From: Pseudoduganella dura
Lineage (GTDB): Bacteria > Pseudomonadota > Gammaproteobacteria > Burkholderiales > Burkholderiaceae_D
Reading direction: 5' to 3'
Assembly: GCF_009727155.1 (NCBI RefSeq)
Contig: NZ_WNWM01000002.1
Span: forward strand, 4,650,001 to 4,714,000
Length of the DNA: 64,000 nucleotides
The notes below the pieces were generated by a model, which saw nothing but the letters and a program-made list of their open reading frames with translations, ran no database searches and was not told where the DNA came from. Shown here piece by piece: positions 48,781 through 57,846 of the stretch; within the stretch, counting starts at the first letter, position 1, and each line of letters starts with the position of its first letter. The position numbers and the translations under genes are program-made.

Positions 48781-49455
48781 ATGAGTGAATTCAGTCAAGC
48801 CATCCAGACCGTCGCCGTGTATGCGATTCCCGTCCTGTTCGCGATTTCGCTGCACGAGGCGGCCCATGGCTACGTGGCCCGCTACTTCGGCGATCCCACC
48901 GCGCACCAGATGGGGCGCCTGTCGGTCAACCCCACGCGCCACATCGACCCGTTCGGCACCATCATCCTGCCGCTGGTCCTGTACCTGACGATCCACATGC
49001 CGTTCGGCTACGCCAAGCCGGTGCCGGTCGACTATAGCCGCCTGCGCAACCCGAAGAAACAGATGGGCTTCGTGGCCGCCGCCGGCCCGATGGCGAACCT
49101 GGCGATGGGCCTGGGGTGGATAATATGGCTGGTACTGATGCGCGGCATGGGCATCGCCGAGCCGTTCCTGGTCAAGATGGCCATCGCCGGCATCAATGTC
49201 AATGCGATCATGTGCGTGTTCAACCTGCTGCCGATCCCGCCGCTCGATGGCGGCCGTATCCTGACGGCGCTGCTGCCGAACGGACTGGCGCGCCGCTATG
49301 CCCGCATCGAACAGTACACGCCGTGGATCTTCATCGGCCTGCTGGTGGCGATGTACTTCAACCTGCTGACGCCGCTGCTGTCTGCCATGGTTGGCATCTT
49401 CATCAAGCTGTTGTGGCTGCTGGTGCTGCCGTTGCAACTGCTGCTCAACAGTTGA
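48781..49455 (+). CDS. Site-2 protease-family membrane metallopeptidase
   Basis: 224 residues with five or six membrane helices. H-E-A-A-H at about 22-26 (zinc motif), N-P-T-R-H-I-D-P-F-G-T-I, and a second set in L-L-P-I-P-P-L-D-G-G-R (Asp third ligand). Rhomboid-like intramembrane cleavage of regulators is the family role; no PDZ domain is present, so this is the short form. Start 48781 gives M-S-E-F-S-Q. trpS begins 1 bp after its stop. Confidence 0.92.
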   Translation: MSEFSQAIQTVAVYAIPVLFAISLHEAAHGYVARYFGDPTAHQMGRLSVNPTRHIDPFGTIILPLVLYLTIHMPFGYAKPVPVDYSRLRNPKKQMGFVAAAGPMANLAMGLGWIIWLVLMRGMGIAEPFLVKMAIAGINVNAIMCVFNLLPIPPLDGGRILTALLPNGLARRYARIEQYTPWIFIGLLVAMYFNLLTPLLSAMVGIFIKLLWLLVLPLQLLLNS

Positions 49456-49456
49456 C

Positions 49457-50659
49457 ATGTATCCGGACCGTGTCGTTTCGGGCATGCGCCCGACAGGCAG
49501 CATGCACCTCGGTCATTACCACGGTGCATTGAAGAGCTGGCTGGCGCTGCAGGCGGAGCGGCCCTGCCTGTTCTTCGTGGCCGACTGGCATGCGCTGACC
49601 ACGCATTACGATGACCCGGCCATTATCGAAAAATTCACCTGGGACATGCTGGTCGACTGGCTGGCCGCCGGCGTCGATCCCACCCAGGCCACGATGTTCA
49701 TCCAGTCGCGCGTGCCCGAGCATGCCGAACTGCACCTGCTGCTGTCGATGGCCACGCCGCTTGGCTGGCTCGAGAGGGTGCCCACCTACAGGGACGGGAT
49801 CGACAACCTGGCCAACCGCGACCTGGCCACCTATGGTTTCCTCGGCTACCCGCTGCTGCAGGCGGCCGATGTGCTGATCTACCGTGCCAGCGAAGTGCCG
49901 GTGGGCGAGGACCAGGTGCCGCACGTGGAAATGACGCGCGAGATCGCCCGGCGCTTCAATCACCTGTATGGCAAGGAAGCCGGCTTCGAGCAGAAGGCGC
50001 AGGACGCGGTGAAGCGGCTGGGCAGCAAGCGCGCCCGGCTCTATAACGAATTGCGCACGGCTTACCAGCAGGAAGGCGACGGCGACGCGCTGCAACAGGC
50101 GCGCGCCATGCTGGAGGATGCTGCCAGCCTGCCGATGATCGACCGGGAACGGCTGTTCGGCTACCTGGAGGGCAGCCGCAAGCTGATCCTCGTGGAGCCG
50201 CAGGCCCGGCTGACGGCCACCGCGCGGCTGCCCGGGCTCGATGGCCGCAAGATGTCGAAGAGTTACGGCAACGCGATCGCGCTGCGCGAGGACAAGGCGT
50301 CGGTGACGGCTAAAATCCGCAGGATGCCGACCGACCCGGCCCGCGTGCGCCGCACCGATCCGGGCGAACCGGCGCGCTGCCCGGTCTGGCAGTTCCATGT
50401 GGTATATACGGACACGGCCACGCGCGAATGGGCGGAAAAGGGCTGCCGCTCGGCCGGCATCGGCTGTATCGAATGCAAGCAGCCGGTGATCGACGCGATC
50501 CTGGCCGAGCAGGAGCCGATGCACGAGCGCGCGCAGGCTTACCTGGACGATCCGTCGCTGCTGCGCGCCATCGTGGCGGACGGCAACGAAGCGGCCCGCA
50601 AGCTCGCGCAGGAAACGATGCGCGACGTGCGCGAGGCCATGGGGCTCAGCCCCACCTGA
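49457..50659 (+). CDS. trpS: Tryptophanyl-tRNA synthetase
   Basis: 400 residues, class I. The HIGH-type motif is M-H-L-G-H (16-20) and K-M-S-K-S is at 265-269. Charges tRNA-Trp. A long insert near 175-255 is typical of the proteobacterial long form. Near the C-terminus four cysteines are spaced C308-x21-C330-x6-C337-x2-C340. This is very close to the Fe-S cluster motif reported for the Thermotoga enzyme (C-x22-C-x6-C-x2-C, from memory), so a 4Fe-4S cluster near the anticodon is possible. Tightly coupled after the site-2 protease. Confidence 0.95.
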   Translation: MYPDRVVSGMRPTGSMHLGHYHGALKSWLALQAERPCLFFVADWHALTTHYDDPAIIEKFTWDMLVDWLAAGVDPTQATMFIQSRVPEHAELHLLLSMATPLGWLERVPTYRDGIDNLANRDLATYGFLGYPLLQAADVLIYRASEVPVGEDQVPHVEMTREIARRFNHLYGKEAGFEQKAQDAVKRLGSKRARLYNELRTAYQQEGDGDALQQARAMLEDAASLPMIDRERLFGYLEGSRKLILVEPQARLTATARLPGLDGRKMSKSYGNAIALREDKASVTAKIRRMPTDPARVRRTDPGEPARCPVWQFHVVYTDTATREWAEKGCRSAGIGCIECKQPVIDAILAEQEPMHERAQAYLDDPSLLRAIVADGNEAARKLAQETMRDVREAMGLSPT

Positions 50660-50741
50660 AGTACGCGTGGGTAGGGCAGCGCCTGGGTTTTACCCCGTTT
50701 TAACCTGGTTTTACCCTTATCAAGTCATGTTGAAGGAACAG

Positions 50742-51344
50742 ATGAACGATACGGTTTCCCCCTGGGTGCAACGTTTTGCACCATTGATCCCCGGCGGCGA
50801 GGTGCTCGATCTTGCCTGCGGCAACGGCCGCCATTCGCGTCACCTCGTCACGCTGGGCCATGCGGTGATCGCCGTCGATCGCCGTCCCGATGCGCTGGCG
50901 GCCACGGCCGGTCCCGGCATCGTCACCAGCGATATCGACCTGGAAGCGGCCGGTGCGCCATGGCCGTTCGGGCCGAACCGGTTTGCCGGCATCGTCGTCA
51001 CCAATTACCTGCACCGGCCGCTGCTGGCGGACATGGTGGGCAGCCTGGCACCGAACGGCGTGCTCATCTATGAAACGTTCGCCGACGGCAACGCGGCATT
51101 CGGCAAGCCGTCGAATCCGGATTTCCTGCTGAAAGCCGGCGAACTGCTGGACCTGGCCCGGCAACAGGGCTTGCGTGTCATCGCGTTCGAGGATGGGATC
51201 GTTAATGGAGGCGGGCAACACGGTGGCCAACCGGGTGGCCAGCCGGGTGGGCGGGTAGAGAACCGGGCCATGGTGCAGCGGCTTTGCGCCGTCAAGGCAG
51301 AGTTCCCGCGCGAGGCCGCGCTGCTCGGCAGTACCGAGAGCTGA
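50742..51344 (+). CDS. Class I SAM-dependent methyltransferase
   Basis: 200 residues from ATG 50742, chosen for the AAGGA just upstream; ATG 50727 is an alternative. Motif I V-L-D-L-A-C-G-N-G-R-H-S-R, V-D-R at motif II, and V-V-T-N-Y-L-H-R near 85. A short Gly/Gln repeat (G-G-Q-P-G-G-Q-P-G-G) interrupts the C-terminal part. The substrate is unknown. Confidence 0.83.
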   Translation: MNDTVSPWVQRFAPLIPGGEVLDLACGNGRHSRHLVTLGHAVIAVDRRPDALAATAGPGIVTSDIDLEAAGAPWPFGPNRFAGIVVTNYLHRPLLADMVGSLAPNGVLIYETFADGNAAFGKPSNPDFLLKAGELLDLARQQGLRVIAFEDGIVNGGGQHGGQPGGQPGGRVENRAMVQRLCAVKAEFPREAALLGSTES

Positions 51345-51425
51345 TACCACCGCGAAATATCCCAAAGGCGTAGGCTATCGTCTACAATCGACGTTTTTAA
51401 ACCTTTTAGCAATTGGTTCGAATAT

Positions 51426-52304
51426 ATGATTAAGGGCAGCATTGTTGCGATCGTTACCCCGATGCATGCGGATGGCAGTCTGGACTATGACAGCCTCGAC
51501 CGCCTGGTCGACTGGCACATCGCCGAGGGTACGGACGGTATCGTCATCGTCGGCACGACGGGGGAATCGGCCACTGTTACCGTGGAAGAACATTGCGCGC
51601 TGATCAAAGCCTGTGTCGACCGCGTTGCCGGCCGTATCCCCGTGATCGCCGGCAGCGGCGGCAATTCGACAGCCGAAGCCATCGTGCTGACCCGCTATGC
51701 GAAGGAAGCCGGCGCGGATGCGACCCTGCAGGTGGTGCCTTACTACAACCGTCCCACGCAGGAAGGCATGTACCAGCACTTCAAGGCGATCGCCGAAGCG
51801 GTCGACCTGCCGGTGATCCTGTACAACGTGCCCGGCCGCACGGTGGCGGACCTGTCCAACGAGACCGTGCTGCGCCTGGCATCGATCGGCAACATCATCG
51901 GCATCAAGGATGCCACCGGCAACATCGGCCGCGGCCTGGACCTGCTGCGCCTGGTGCCGGCCGATTTCGCCGTGTTCTCCGGTGACGACCCGACCGCGAT
52001 GGCACTGATGCTGGCCGGCGGCAAGGGCAATATCTCGGTGACCGCCAACGTGGCGCCGCGCGCGATGGCCGACATGTGCAGGGCCGCGATGGCCGGCGAC
52101 ATCGGCCACGCGATCGACATCAACAACAAGATTTTCCCCCTCCACCAGAAACTGTTCGTCGAGCCCAACCCGGTTCCCGTCAAATGGGCCCTGGCGGAAA
52201 TGGGGCGGATGCCGGCCGGCCTGCGCCTGCCGCTCGTGCCGCTCGCGGCCGAATTCCACCCGGCCGTGCGTGGCGCGCTGGTCGAGGCCGGCGTGCTGGC
52301 ATAA
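51426..52304 (+). CDS. dapA: 4-hydroxy-tetrahydrodipicolinate synthase
   Basis: 292 residues. Schiff-base Lys161 in I-G-I-K-D-A-T-G, Tyr133 in L-Y-N-V-P-G-R-T, and G-T-T-G-E-S near 43-48. First committed step of lysine/diaminopimelate synthesis. A TACAAT -10 (51383-51388) lies about 40 bp upstream; no strong SD precedes the ATG. Followed by bamC, as in many proteobacteria. Confidence 0.97.
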   Translation: MIKGSIVAIVTPMHADGSLDYDSLDRLVDWHIAEGTDGIVIVGTTGESATVTVEEHCALIKACVDRVAGRIPVIAGSGGNSTAEAIVLTRYAKEAGADATLQVVPYYNRPTQEGMYQHFKAIAEAVDLPVILYNVPGRTVADLSNETVLRLASIGNIIGIKDATGNIGRGLDLLRLVPADFAVFSGDDPTAMALMLAGGKGNISVTANVAPRAMADMCRAAMAGDIGHAIDINNKIFPLHQKLFVEPNPVPVKWALAEMGRMPAGLRLPLVPLAAEFHPAVRGALVEAGVLA

Positions 52305-52414
52305 GTTCGCAGGCGGCGGCCACCGTGCCGCCGCCGCATTGCCGCCGCATCGCTGGCACCAATTGCTGCCATATCATCCCAGCCGGGTTCTTCAGCTTTA
52401 AATCCAGTTACCAC

Positions 52415-53590
52415 ATGACCAAGAAAGCTTCCCTCTCCCCGCAAAACGGCCTCGTGCTCGGCGTCCTGATGCTCAGCCTGACCGGCTGCGGCATGTTCGA
52501 ATCCGTGGTCGGCAAGACCACGGTGGACTACAAATCGGCCAAGAAGGCGAGCACGCTGGACGTTCCGCCCGACCTGACGCAACTGCAGAAAGACAACCGT
52601 TACGCGCTGCCGGACAGCGGCAGCGGTGTCGCCACCGCCTCCGGTTATGCGGCGCAGCGTGCCGGCATGGCCGGCGCCGGTGCCGCCGCGGGTGTCGCGC
52701 CGGCCGCCGCCGGCGGCAACGAGGTGGCCACCGCCGGCAACGACAAGGTGCGCGTCGAGCGTGCCGGCAACCAGCGCTGGCTGGTCGTCAAGGTGTCGCC
52801 GGATGTGCTGTGGCCGCAGCTGAAGTCGTTCTGGGAAGAATCCGGCTTCACGCTGGCCCTCGACAACGCGACGGCCGGCGTGATGGAAACCGAGTGGAAC
52901 GAGAACCGCGCGAAGATTCCGGAAGACATCATCCGCCGTACCATCGGCAAGGTGTTCGATTCGGCTTACTCGACCGGCGAGCGCGACAAGTTCCGCACCC
53001 GCGTCGAACGCAATGCCGACGGCACCAGCGAGATCTACATCAGCCACCGCGGAGCCGAGGAAATCGCCCAGGGCCCCGAGAAGGAGATCGTGACGTGGAC
53101 GCCGCGGCCGTCCGACCCGAACCTGGAAGCGGTGTTCCTGGCGCGCCTGCTGACGAAGCTGGGCGGCACCGAGCAGACCGCCGCCCGCACCGCCGTCGAC
53201 AACGCTATCGTGCAGCCGCTGCATGCCTTCCTGAAGGGCGAAGGCGCCGCCCGCCACGTGGAGACCGACGAAGGCTTCGACCGCTCGTGGCGCCGCGTGG
53301 GCCTGGCGCTGGACCGCGCCGGCTTCACCGTCGAGGACCGCGACCGCGTGCAGGGCATTTACTACGTGCGCTACGTGGCCGACCAGGTCGAGAAGAAGGG
53401 CTTCTTCGGCCGCCTGTTCAGCTGGGGCTCGTCGGATGCCGACAAGGAAGCGCAGCGCTACCGCATCGTCGTCAAGGCCGCCGAGACGGGCAACGCCAGC
53501 CATGTCACCGTGCAGACCAACAAGGGCGAGCCGGACGTGTCGCCGACCGGCGAAAAGATCCTGACGTTGCTGCAGGATGAACTGAAGTAA
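52415..53590 (+). CDS. bamC: Outer-membrane protein assembly factor BamC
   Basis: 391 residues. Lipoprotein: signal with L-T-G-C-G (Cys about 25), then the unstructured N-terminal segment with the conserved D-V-P-P-D-L-T that contacts BamD. An Ala/Gly-rich spacer (70-105) and two helix-grip domains (about 110-245 and 280-385) follow. Part of the BAM complex that inserts beta-barrel proteins. The dapA-bamC order supports the call. Confidence 0.93.
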   Translation: MTKKASLSPQNGLVLGVLMLSLTGCGMFESVVGKTTVDYKSAKKASTLDVPPDLTQLQKDNRYALPDSGSGVATASGYAAQRAGMAGAGAAAGVAPAAAGGNEVATAGNDKVRVERAGNQRWLVVKVSPDVLWPQLKSFWEESGFTLALDNATAGVMETEWNENRAKIPEDIIRRTIGKVFDSAYSTGERDKFRTRVERNADGTSEIYISHRGAEEIAQGPEKEIVTWTPRPSDPNLEAVFLARLLTKLGGTEQTAARTAVDNAIVQPLHAFLKGEGAARHVETDEGFDRSWRRVGLALDRAGFTVEDRDRVQGIYYVRYVADQVEKKGFFGRLFSWGSSDADKEAQRYRIVVKAAETGNASHVTVQTNKGEPDVSPTGEKILTLLQDELK

Positions 53591-53612
53591 GCCGCATCGA
53601 TCGATGCATGTG

Positions 53613-53640
53613 AAAACCGGCCGCTAGGCCGGTTTTTTTA
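53613..53640. terminator. Bidirectional terminator between bamC and the LysR gene
   Basis: AAAACCGGCC-GCTA-GGCCGGTTTTTTT hairpin with T runs on both sides; ends two converging transcripts. Confidence 0.9.
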
Positions 53641-54552
53641 TTCCCCGTCCAGTTCGGCCAGCCACGCCTGGAAAAACGCCACGAAGGTCCTGGCCTTGCG
53701 CGACACATGCCGTCCCGGCGGGAACACGGCGAACGTGCCGCCCGAGGGCAGCGTCCAGTCCGGCAGCAGGCGCACCAGCGCGCCGCCGGCGAGATCGTCC
53801 TGCACGCTGTATCGGTGCAGGATCGATACCCCTGCGCCGTCCAGTACCAGCGAGCGCAGCGCGCTGGCGGAATCGGTGCGGATGCGCGACCGCAGCGCCA
53901 CGGTGCGGTTTGCGCCATCCGGCCCTGTAAAGGTCCATTTCAGCGGCGCCGGCAGGCGCGTCAGGGCGATCCATTCCAGCGCCGCCAGGTCGTCCGGCAT
54001 GCGCGGCGCCGCCGCGCGTGCGAGATAGCCGGGCGCAGCCACCACATATTGTTCGAGGCCGCTCAGCTTCACGGCCCGCAGCGACGAATCGCGCAGCCAG
54101 CCCATCCGGATCGCCACGTCGATGCCTTCGCCCACCAGGTCGGCAATATGGTCGCCCGTCTGCAGTTCGATTACCAGGGCAGGGTGCAGCGCGGCGAAAC
54201 GGGCCAGTGCCGGCGCCACGTAGTCGGCGCCGAAATCGGTGGGCGCCGTCACGCGCAGGTTGCCGGTCAGCGCGGCCGCGGTCGCATGCACGTCGTCGAC
54301 GGCAGCGCGCAGCTGCAGCAGCAGTGGAGCGCACTCGTCATGCAGTGCCCGGCCGGCCTCGGTGGCCACCACGCGGCGTGTCGTGCGCGTAAACAGCGTG
54401 GTGCCCAGCCGCGCTTCCAGCCGCGCCACTTCCAGGCTGACCTTGGCCGGTGCCACGCCCAGCCGCAGGGCAGCCCTGGCAAAGCCGCCCGCGTCGACCA
54501 CCGCGGTGAAGACCACCAGGTCGTTGAGATCGATCTGCCCGGGAAGTGCCAT
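53638..54552 (-). CDS. LysR-family transcriptional regulator
   Basis: 304 residues. N-terminal winged HTH (about 10-68: F-T-A-V-V-D-A-G-G-F-A-R-A-A, S-L-E-V-A-R-L-E-A-R-L-G-T-T-L-F-T-R-T-T). The C-terminal inducer domain is about 95-295. Divergent from a small NAD(P)-binding oxidoreductase that starts 108 bp away, so it probably controls that gene. The inducer is unknown. Confidence 0.92.
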   Translation of the reverse strand: MALPGQIDLNDLVVFTAVVDAGGFARAALRLGVAPAKVSLEVARLEARLGTTLFTRTTRRVVATEAGRALHDECAPLLLQLRAAVDDVHATAAALTGNLRVTAPTDFGADYVAPALARFAALHPALVIELQTGDHIADLVGEGIDVAIRMGWLRDSSLRAVKLSGLEQYVVAAPGYLARAAAPRMPDDLAALEWIALTRLPAPLKWTFTGPDGANRTVALRSRIRTDSASALRSLVLDGAGVSILHRYSVQDDLAGGALVRLLPDWTLPSGGTFAVFPPGRHVSRKARTFVAFFQAWLAELDGE

Positions 54553-54659
54553 TTGATTATTTAGAATTCCTGATGAATGAATTATGGCTTCGATCGTTTA
54601 TCGCAGCAACGGAGGACGGCATCATGGCTGCATCATCAACGTCTCGACAAGGAAATAAC

Positions 54660-55298
54660 ATGAAAATCGCATTGATCGGTGCAACCGGCTATATCGGATC
54701 GGCCCTGCTGGCCGAGGCGTCCAGCCGCGGCCACGATGTGAAGGCCCTGGTATCGCGCCCGGAAAAAGTGCCGGCCCGGCCTGGCGTGCAGGCGGTACAG
54801 GCCGATGTGCAGGATCGCGATGCGCTGGCGGCGCTGCTTGTGGGTGCCGATGCCGTCATCAGCGCATTCAGCGGCCATGCGCAGCAGGATGTGCGCGGTT
54901 ACTACCTGCGCGGGATCGAGTCGATCGTAGCCGCCACCAGGGCGGCCGGCGTGCCGCGCCTGCTGGTGGTGGGCGGCGCAGGCAGCCTCGACGTGGCGCC
55001 CGGGATGCAATTGCTCGATACGCCAGGGTTCCCGGCGCAGTGGAAGGCCACGGCCGAAGGGGCACGCGACGCGCTGCGCCTGCTGCGCGCTGAAAGCGAA
55101 CTGGACTGGACGATGCTGAGCCCGGCGGCACACATCGAACCGGGTGCGCGCACCGGCACGTTCCGCCTGGGCACCGACACCTTGCTGGCCGATGCCGAAG
55201 GCAACAGCCGCATTTCGCTGGAAGACTTCGCGGTGGCGATGATCGACGAACTGGAGCAGCCGGCGCATTCGCGGGCGCGCTTTACCGTCGCGTACTGA
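54660..55298 (+). CDS. NAD(P)H-binding oxidoreductase (atypical SDR, YwnB-like)
   Basis: 212 residues. Rossmann motif I-A-L-I-G-A-T-G-Y-I-G-S (3-14), then A-V-I-S-A-F-S-G and L-L-V-V-G-G-A-G-S-L. Small size and lack of the Tyr-x3-Lys pair place it in the atypical NAD(P)H-binding group related to BLVRB/YwnB. Start 54660 follows AAGGAAATAACA. The stretch 54546-54659 reads through but lacks conserved features and is the promoter region shared with the LysR gene. Confidence 0.85.
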   Translation: MKIALIGATGYIGSALLAEASSRGHDVKALVSRPEKVPARPGVQAVQADVQDRDALAALLVGADAVISAFSGHAQQDVRGYYLRGIESIVAATRAAGVPRLLVVGGAGSLDVAPGMQLLDTPGFPAQWKATAEGARDALRLLRAESELDWTMLSPAAHIEPGARTGTFRLGTDTLLADAEGNSRISLEDFAVAMIDELEQPAHSRARFTVAY

Positions 55299-55327
55299 AG
55301 CCGGGGCACACGCTTTTTCCCACGCCC

Positions 55328-55387
55328 AAAATAAAACCGCCCATGAAGGGCGGCCGCAAAAAACAAAACCGCCCGTGAAGGGCGGTT
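55328..55387 (-). terminator. Two tandem terminators after the Ala-rich lipoprotein
   Basis: On the minus strand ACCGCCC-TTCAC-GGGCGGTTTT (about 55368-55387) and CCGCCC-TTCAT-GGGCGGTTTT (about 55328-55353), each with its own T run. The doubled ends suggest a strongly transcribed gene. Confidence 0.85.
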
Positions 55388-55426
55388 GTGCGGGATGCCG
55401 TCCGAAGACGGCAGTCGCGATGCCAA

Positions 55427-55714
55427 TTACTTGGCAGCAGCAGCAGCCGAAGCGGCTTCCGAAGCAGCGGAAGCAGCGTTCGAAGCGGCCGAAGCAGCGT
55501 CGGTAGCAGCAGCCGAAGCAGCGGCAGCGTCAGCAGCAGCAGCGTCAGCAGCGGCTGGTGCGGTTGCGTCAGCAGCTGGAGCGGCGGCAGGAGCAGCAGC
55601 GTCAGCAGCAGGAGCGGTTGCTTCGGTTGCTGGAGCAACTGGCGCTTCTTCTTTTTTCGAGCAAGCAGCCAGGGCAACGGCCAGCAGGGAGGCGATCAGC
55701 AGGGATTTTTTCAT
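55427..55714 (-). CDS. Small Ala-rich lipoprotein
   Basis: 95 residues. Signal peptide with lipobox L-A-A-C (Cys about 18), a short charged K-K-E-E segment, then an almost pure Ala/Pro/Asp/Ser/Thr tail in A-A-A-D and A-A-S-E/N repeats. An extended or helical wall-spanning tail is likely; no enzyme motif. Two terminators follow and an AT-rich, palindrome-bearing leader precedes it, suggesting tight, strong control. AAGGAAAACAA lies just upstream of the start. Confidence 0.8.
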   Translation of the reverse strand: MKKSLLIASLLAVALAACSKKEEAPVAPATEATAPAADAAAPAAAPAADATAPAAADAAAADAAAASAAATDAASAASNAASAASEAASAAAAAK

Positions 55715-56097
55715 TTGTTTTCCTTAATTAATTCACAAATTAACAATGTTGCGATGAATAATTACCGGTAATTATCGCTCACTAGGGCGCTTCGTGATCG
55801 TTCGGACCATGCATGGTCGATCCGACCATATGGAGCCCCAGACAACGGAAACTTCCTAACAGAATATTATAGCGAATTTAAATGAGTCGCAATAGCAACA
55901 CAGACCACTATCGCAACTTTTTCGATCATACAATGTTGCTACCAAGTCTATATTTTTCATGCAAACCCACGCTTACCGGTACTTTTTCCATCGCAGCTCT
56001 CGACGCAGCCCAAGGTTGAACGCGCAACTCAATGCGCGACCCGGTATTGGGTTGCTTGTCAGAAACTGAAATTGAACCGATTTATGCCTGCCAACCC
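55715..56097. other. AT-rich gene-free control region with perfect palindromes
   Basis: 383 bases without a gene. Contains ATAATTACCGGTAATTAT (55758-55775, perfect 18-bp palindrome) and GACCATGCATGGTC (55805-55818), followed by a related CGACCATATGG. Much more AT-rich than the rest of the core. Probably the promoter and operators of the lipoprotein gene. Confidence 0.6.
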
Positions 56098-56568
56098 TTA
56101 CAAACCAGTAAAGCTAGCTTGCAGGCCGGGTTGTGTTTCGGTCCAGATAGACTGAAAACGCTCGAGATGAAGTTTGGTTGACGAAGGCGCATTAAAAATT
56201 ACTTCACCGCGGAAGTGATCGCTGTGAAAGCGGCGCAGCAGGTGGTGCCCGTCGCCGATGCAGAACGAATCGGTGAGGTGGTGCAGCGAGCGGTCGGTGA
56301 TGCGGCATTCGATCAGGTGGCCGTAATCGCGCAGTAGGCGCAGGAAGCGAGGCGCATCCCGTTCCAGCCGGGCGTTGCTGTGCGCCACCAGTTGCAGGCG
56401 GCCGCCATGGCGGAAAAACTCGCGCAGCAGGACATCGTTGCGGATGCTGCCGAGCTCCCACCAGCCGAAGTCCGGGTCGAACAGCGCCAGCGACAGGCGC
56501 GCGCGGGACAGGCAATCATCCAGCCGGGCCTGGAAGCCGGCGCGGGTATCGAATGTGTGCCTGTCCAT
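56098..56568 (-). CDS. Uncharacterised protein (possibly DUF7931-type)
   Basis: 156 residues, soluble, rich in Arg, His and Leu. Contains L-A-L-F-D-P-D-F-G-W-W-E-L-G near 28-41 and R-F-H-S-D-H-F-R-G-E near 112. The layout faintly recalls one half of a phospholipase-D-like fold, but no H-K-D motif exists. It lies 48 bp after roxA in the same direction, so it may be in that operon. Function unknown. Confidence 0.65.
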   Translation of the reverse strand: MDRHTFDTRAGFQARLDDCLSRARLSLALFDPDFGWWELGSIRNDVLLREFFRHGGRLQLVAHSNARLERDAPRFLRLLRDYGHLIECRITDRSLHHLTDSFCIGDGHHLLRRFHSDHFRGEVIFNAPSSTKLHLERFQSIWTETQPGLQASFTGL

Positions 56569-56616
56569 CGCCGCTCCTTGTCCTTGTTTGCTGCTTGTTC
56601 GCTGCTTATTTGCACG

Positions 56617-57753
56617 TCACTTGCCGGACAGTTCCAGCCAGCCGTCGGTGTACCAGGCAAACAGCGCGTCCATCACGTCCCCGGAGGCGGCGGCAACCGC
56701 GGCGCCGTCCAGCACCCGGTCGTTGGCCAGCGCTTCCAGCGCCGCCTTGTCGGCGCGGCCGATCGCGAACGATTCGCCATTGATGAAGACGTGCTTGCCG
56801 CGGTACAGCATCTGCGTCTTGCGCGACAGCCTGACGCCCCGTTTCGCCGCCGTCTGCGCGAAGCGCGCCGCGGTCAGCGGTTTTTCCGGGCCCACGAAGA
56901 ACACATTGTGCTTGGGCTCGGACAGGTATTCGCCGAGGAAGATCGCGAAATCGTCTTCGGTGAACTGCATCTTGTTCAGCTCGTCCGCCAGCCGGCCCAG
57001 CATGTTCTTCGGGATTTCGGCCGGCTTGCCGGCCGGTTCCAGGTCCGGATCGGCGTAGCGGCCCGGCAGGTCGATCGAGTCGGCCATGAACTGCAGGAAC
57101 GCTTCGCCCAGTTCCTGGTACGACGGCGAGCGGAAACCGATCGAATACGTCTGGCAGTCGCCGATCGCCACGCCGTCGTGCGCATAATGCGGCGGCAGGT
57201 ACAGCATGTCGCCCGGCTCCAGCACGAATTCCTCGGCGGGCTTGAAATTGCTGAGGATTTTCAGCGGCAGGCCTTCGACCAGCGACAGGTCTTTTTGCGG
57301 GCCGATCTTCCAGCGGCGCTGCCCTTCGGCCTGGAGAAGGAATACGTCATACGAATCGAAGTGGGGGCCCACGCCGCCGCCGTCGGTGGCAAAACTGACC
57401 ATCAGGTCGTCGAGCCGGGCATCGGGCACGAAGCGGAACTGGCGCAGCAGCGCGTCGGCCGCATCGTCCTGCAGGTTCAGGCCCTGCACCAGCATCGTCC
57501 ACTCGCGCTGCGCGCGCGGCGGCAGTTCGTGCAGCGGCCCATGCTGCATGTTCCATTCGCCATCGGCCAGCGTGACGAGGCGCGATTCCACGTAATCCTT
57601 CGTGGCCAGGGCGGCGAGCTGATCGAACGGCAGCAACGGCTTGAAGCCCGGAATGGCCTGCCGGATCAACAGGGGTTTCTTGTGCCAGTAATCGCGCATG
57701 AACTGCGCGGGCGTGATGTCGCCGAGGAGGCGGAGCGGTGCGGATTTTTTCAT
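56617..57753 (-). CDS. roxA: JmjC/cupin 50S ribosomal protein uL16 arginine hydroxylase (RoxA/YcfD-like)
   Basis: 378 residues. Iron ligands His131 and Asp133 in G-P-H-F-D and a distal His in L-P-P-H-Y-A-H (189/192). Y-W-H-K-K-P-L-L-I-R near 22-31 is typical of the family start. A dimerisation and winged-helix C-domain completes it. A 2-oxoglutarate oxygenase that hydroxylates an arginine of ribosomal protein L16. Divergent from slyD with 93 bp between them. Confidence 0.9.
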   Translation of the reverse strand: MKKSAPLRLLGDITPAQFMRDYWHKKPLLIRQAIPGFKPLLPFDQLAALATKDYVESRLVTLADGEWNMQHGPLHELPPRAQREWTMLVQGLNLQDDAADALLRQFRFVPDARLDDLMVSFATDGGGVGPHFDSYDVFLLQAEGQRRWKIGPQKDLSLVEGLPLKILSNFKPAEEFVLEPGDMLYLPPHYAHDGVAIGDCQTYSIGFRSPSYQELGEAFLQFMADSIDLPGRYADPDLEPAGKPAEIPKNMLGRLADELNKMQFTEDDFAIFLGEYLSEPKHNVFFVGPEKPLTAARFAQTAAKRGVRLSRKTQMLYRGKHVFINGESFAIGRADKAALEALANDRVLDGAAVAAASGDVMDALFAWYTDGWLELSGK

Positions 57754-57846
57754 ACCATATTATAACAACCGGCATGGCGGCAAGGCCGCGCGGCTCCGGC
57801 CGGCCACGGAGTATAATCGGCGCCATTAGACCAGAAAGGATGCGAA

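Noticed and set aside
50684..50716. GGTTTTACCC-type repeats before the methyltransferase
   Set aside because: Only two or three imperfect units; no clear function or family.
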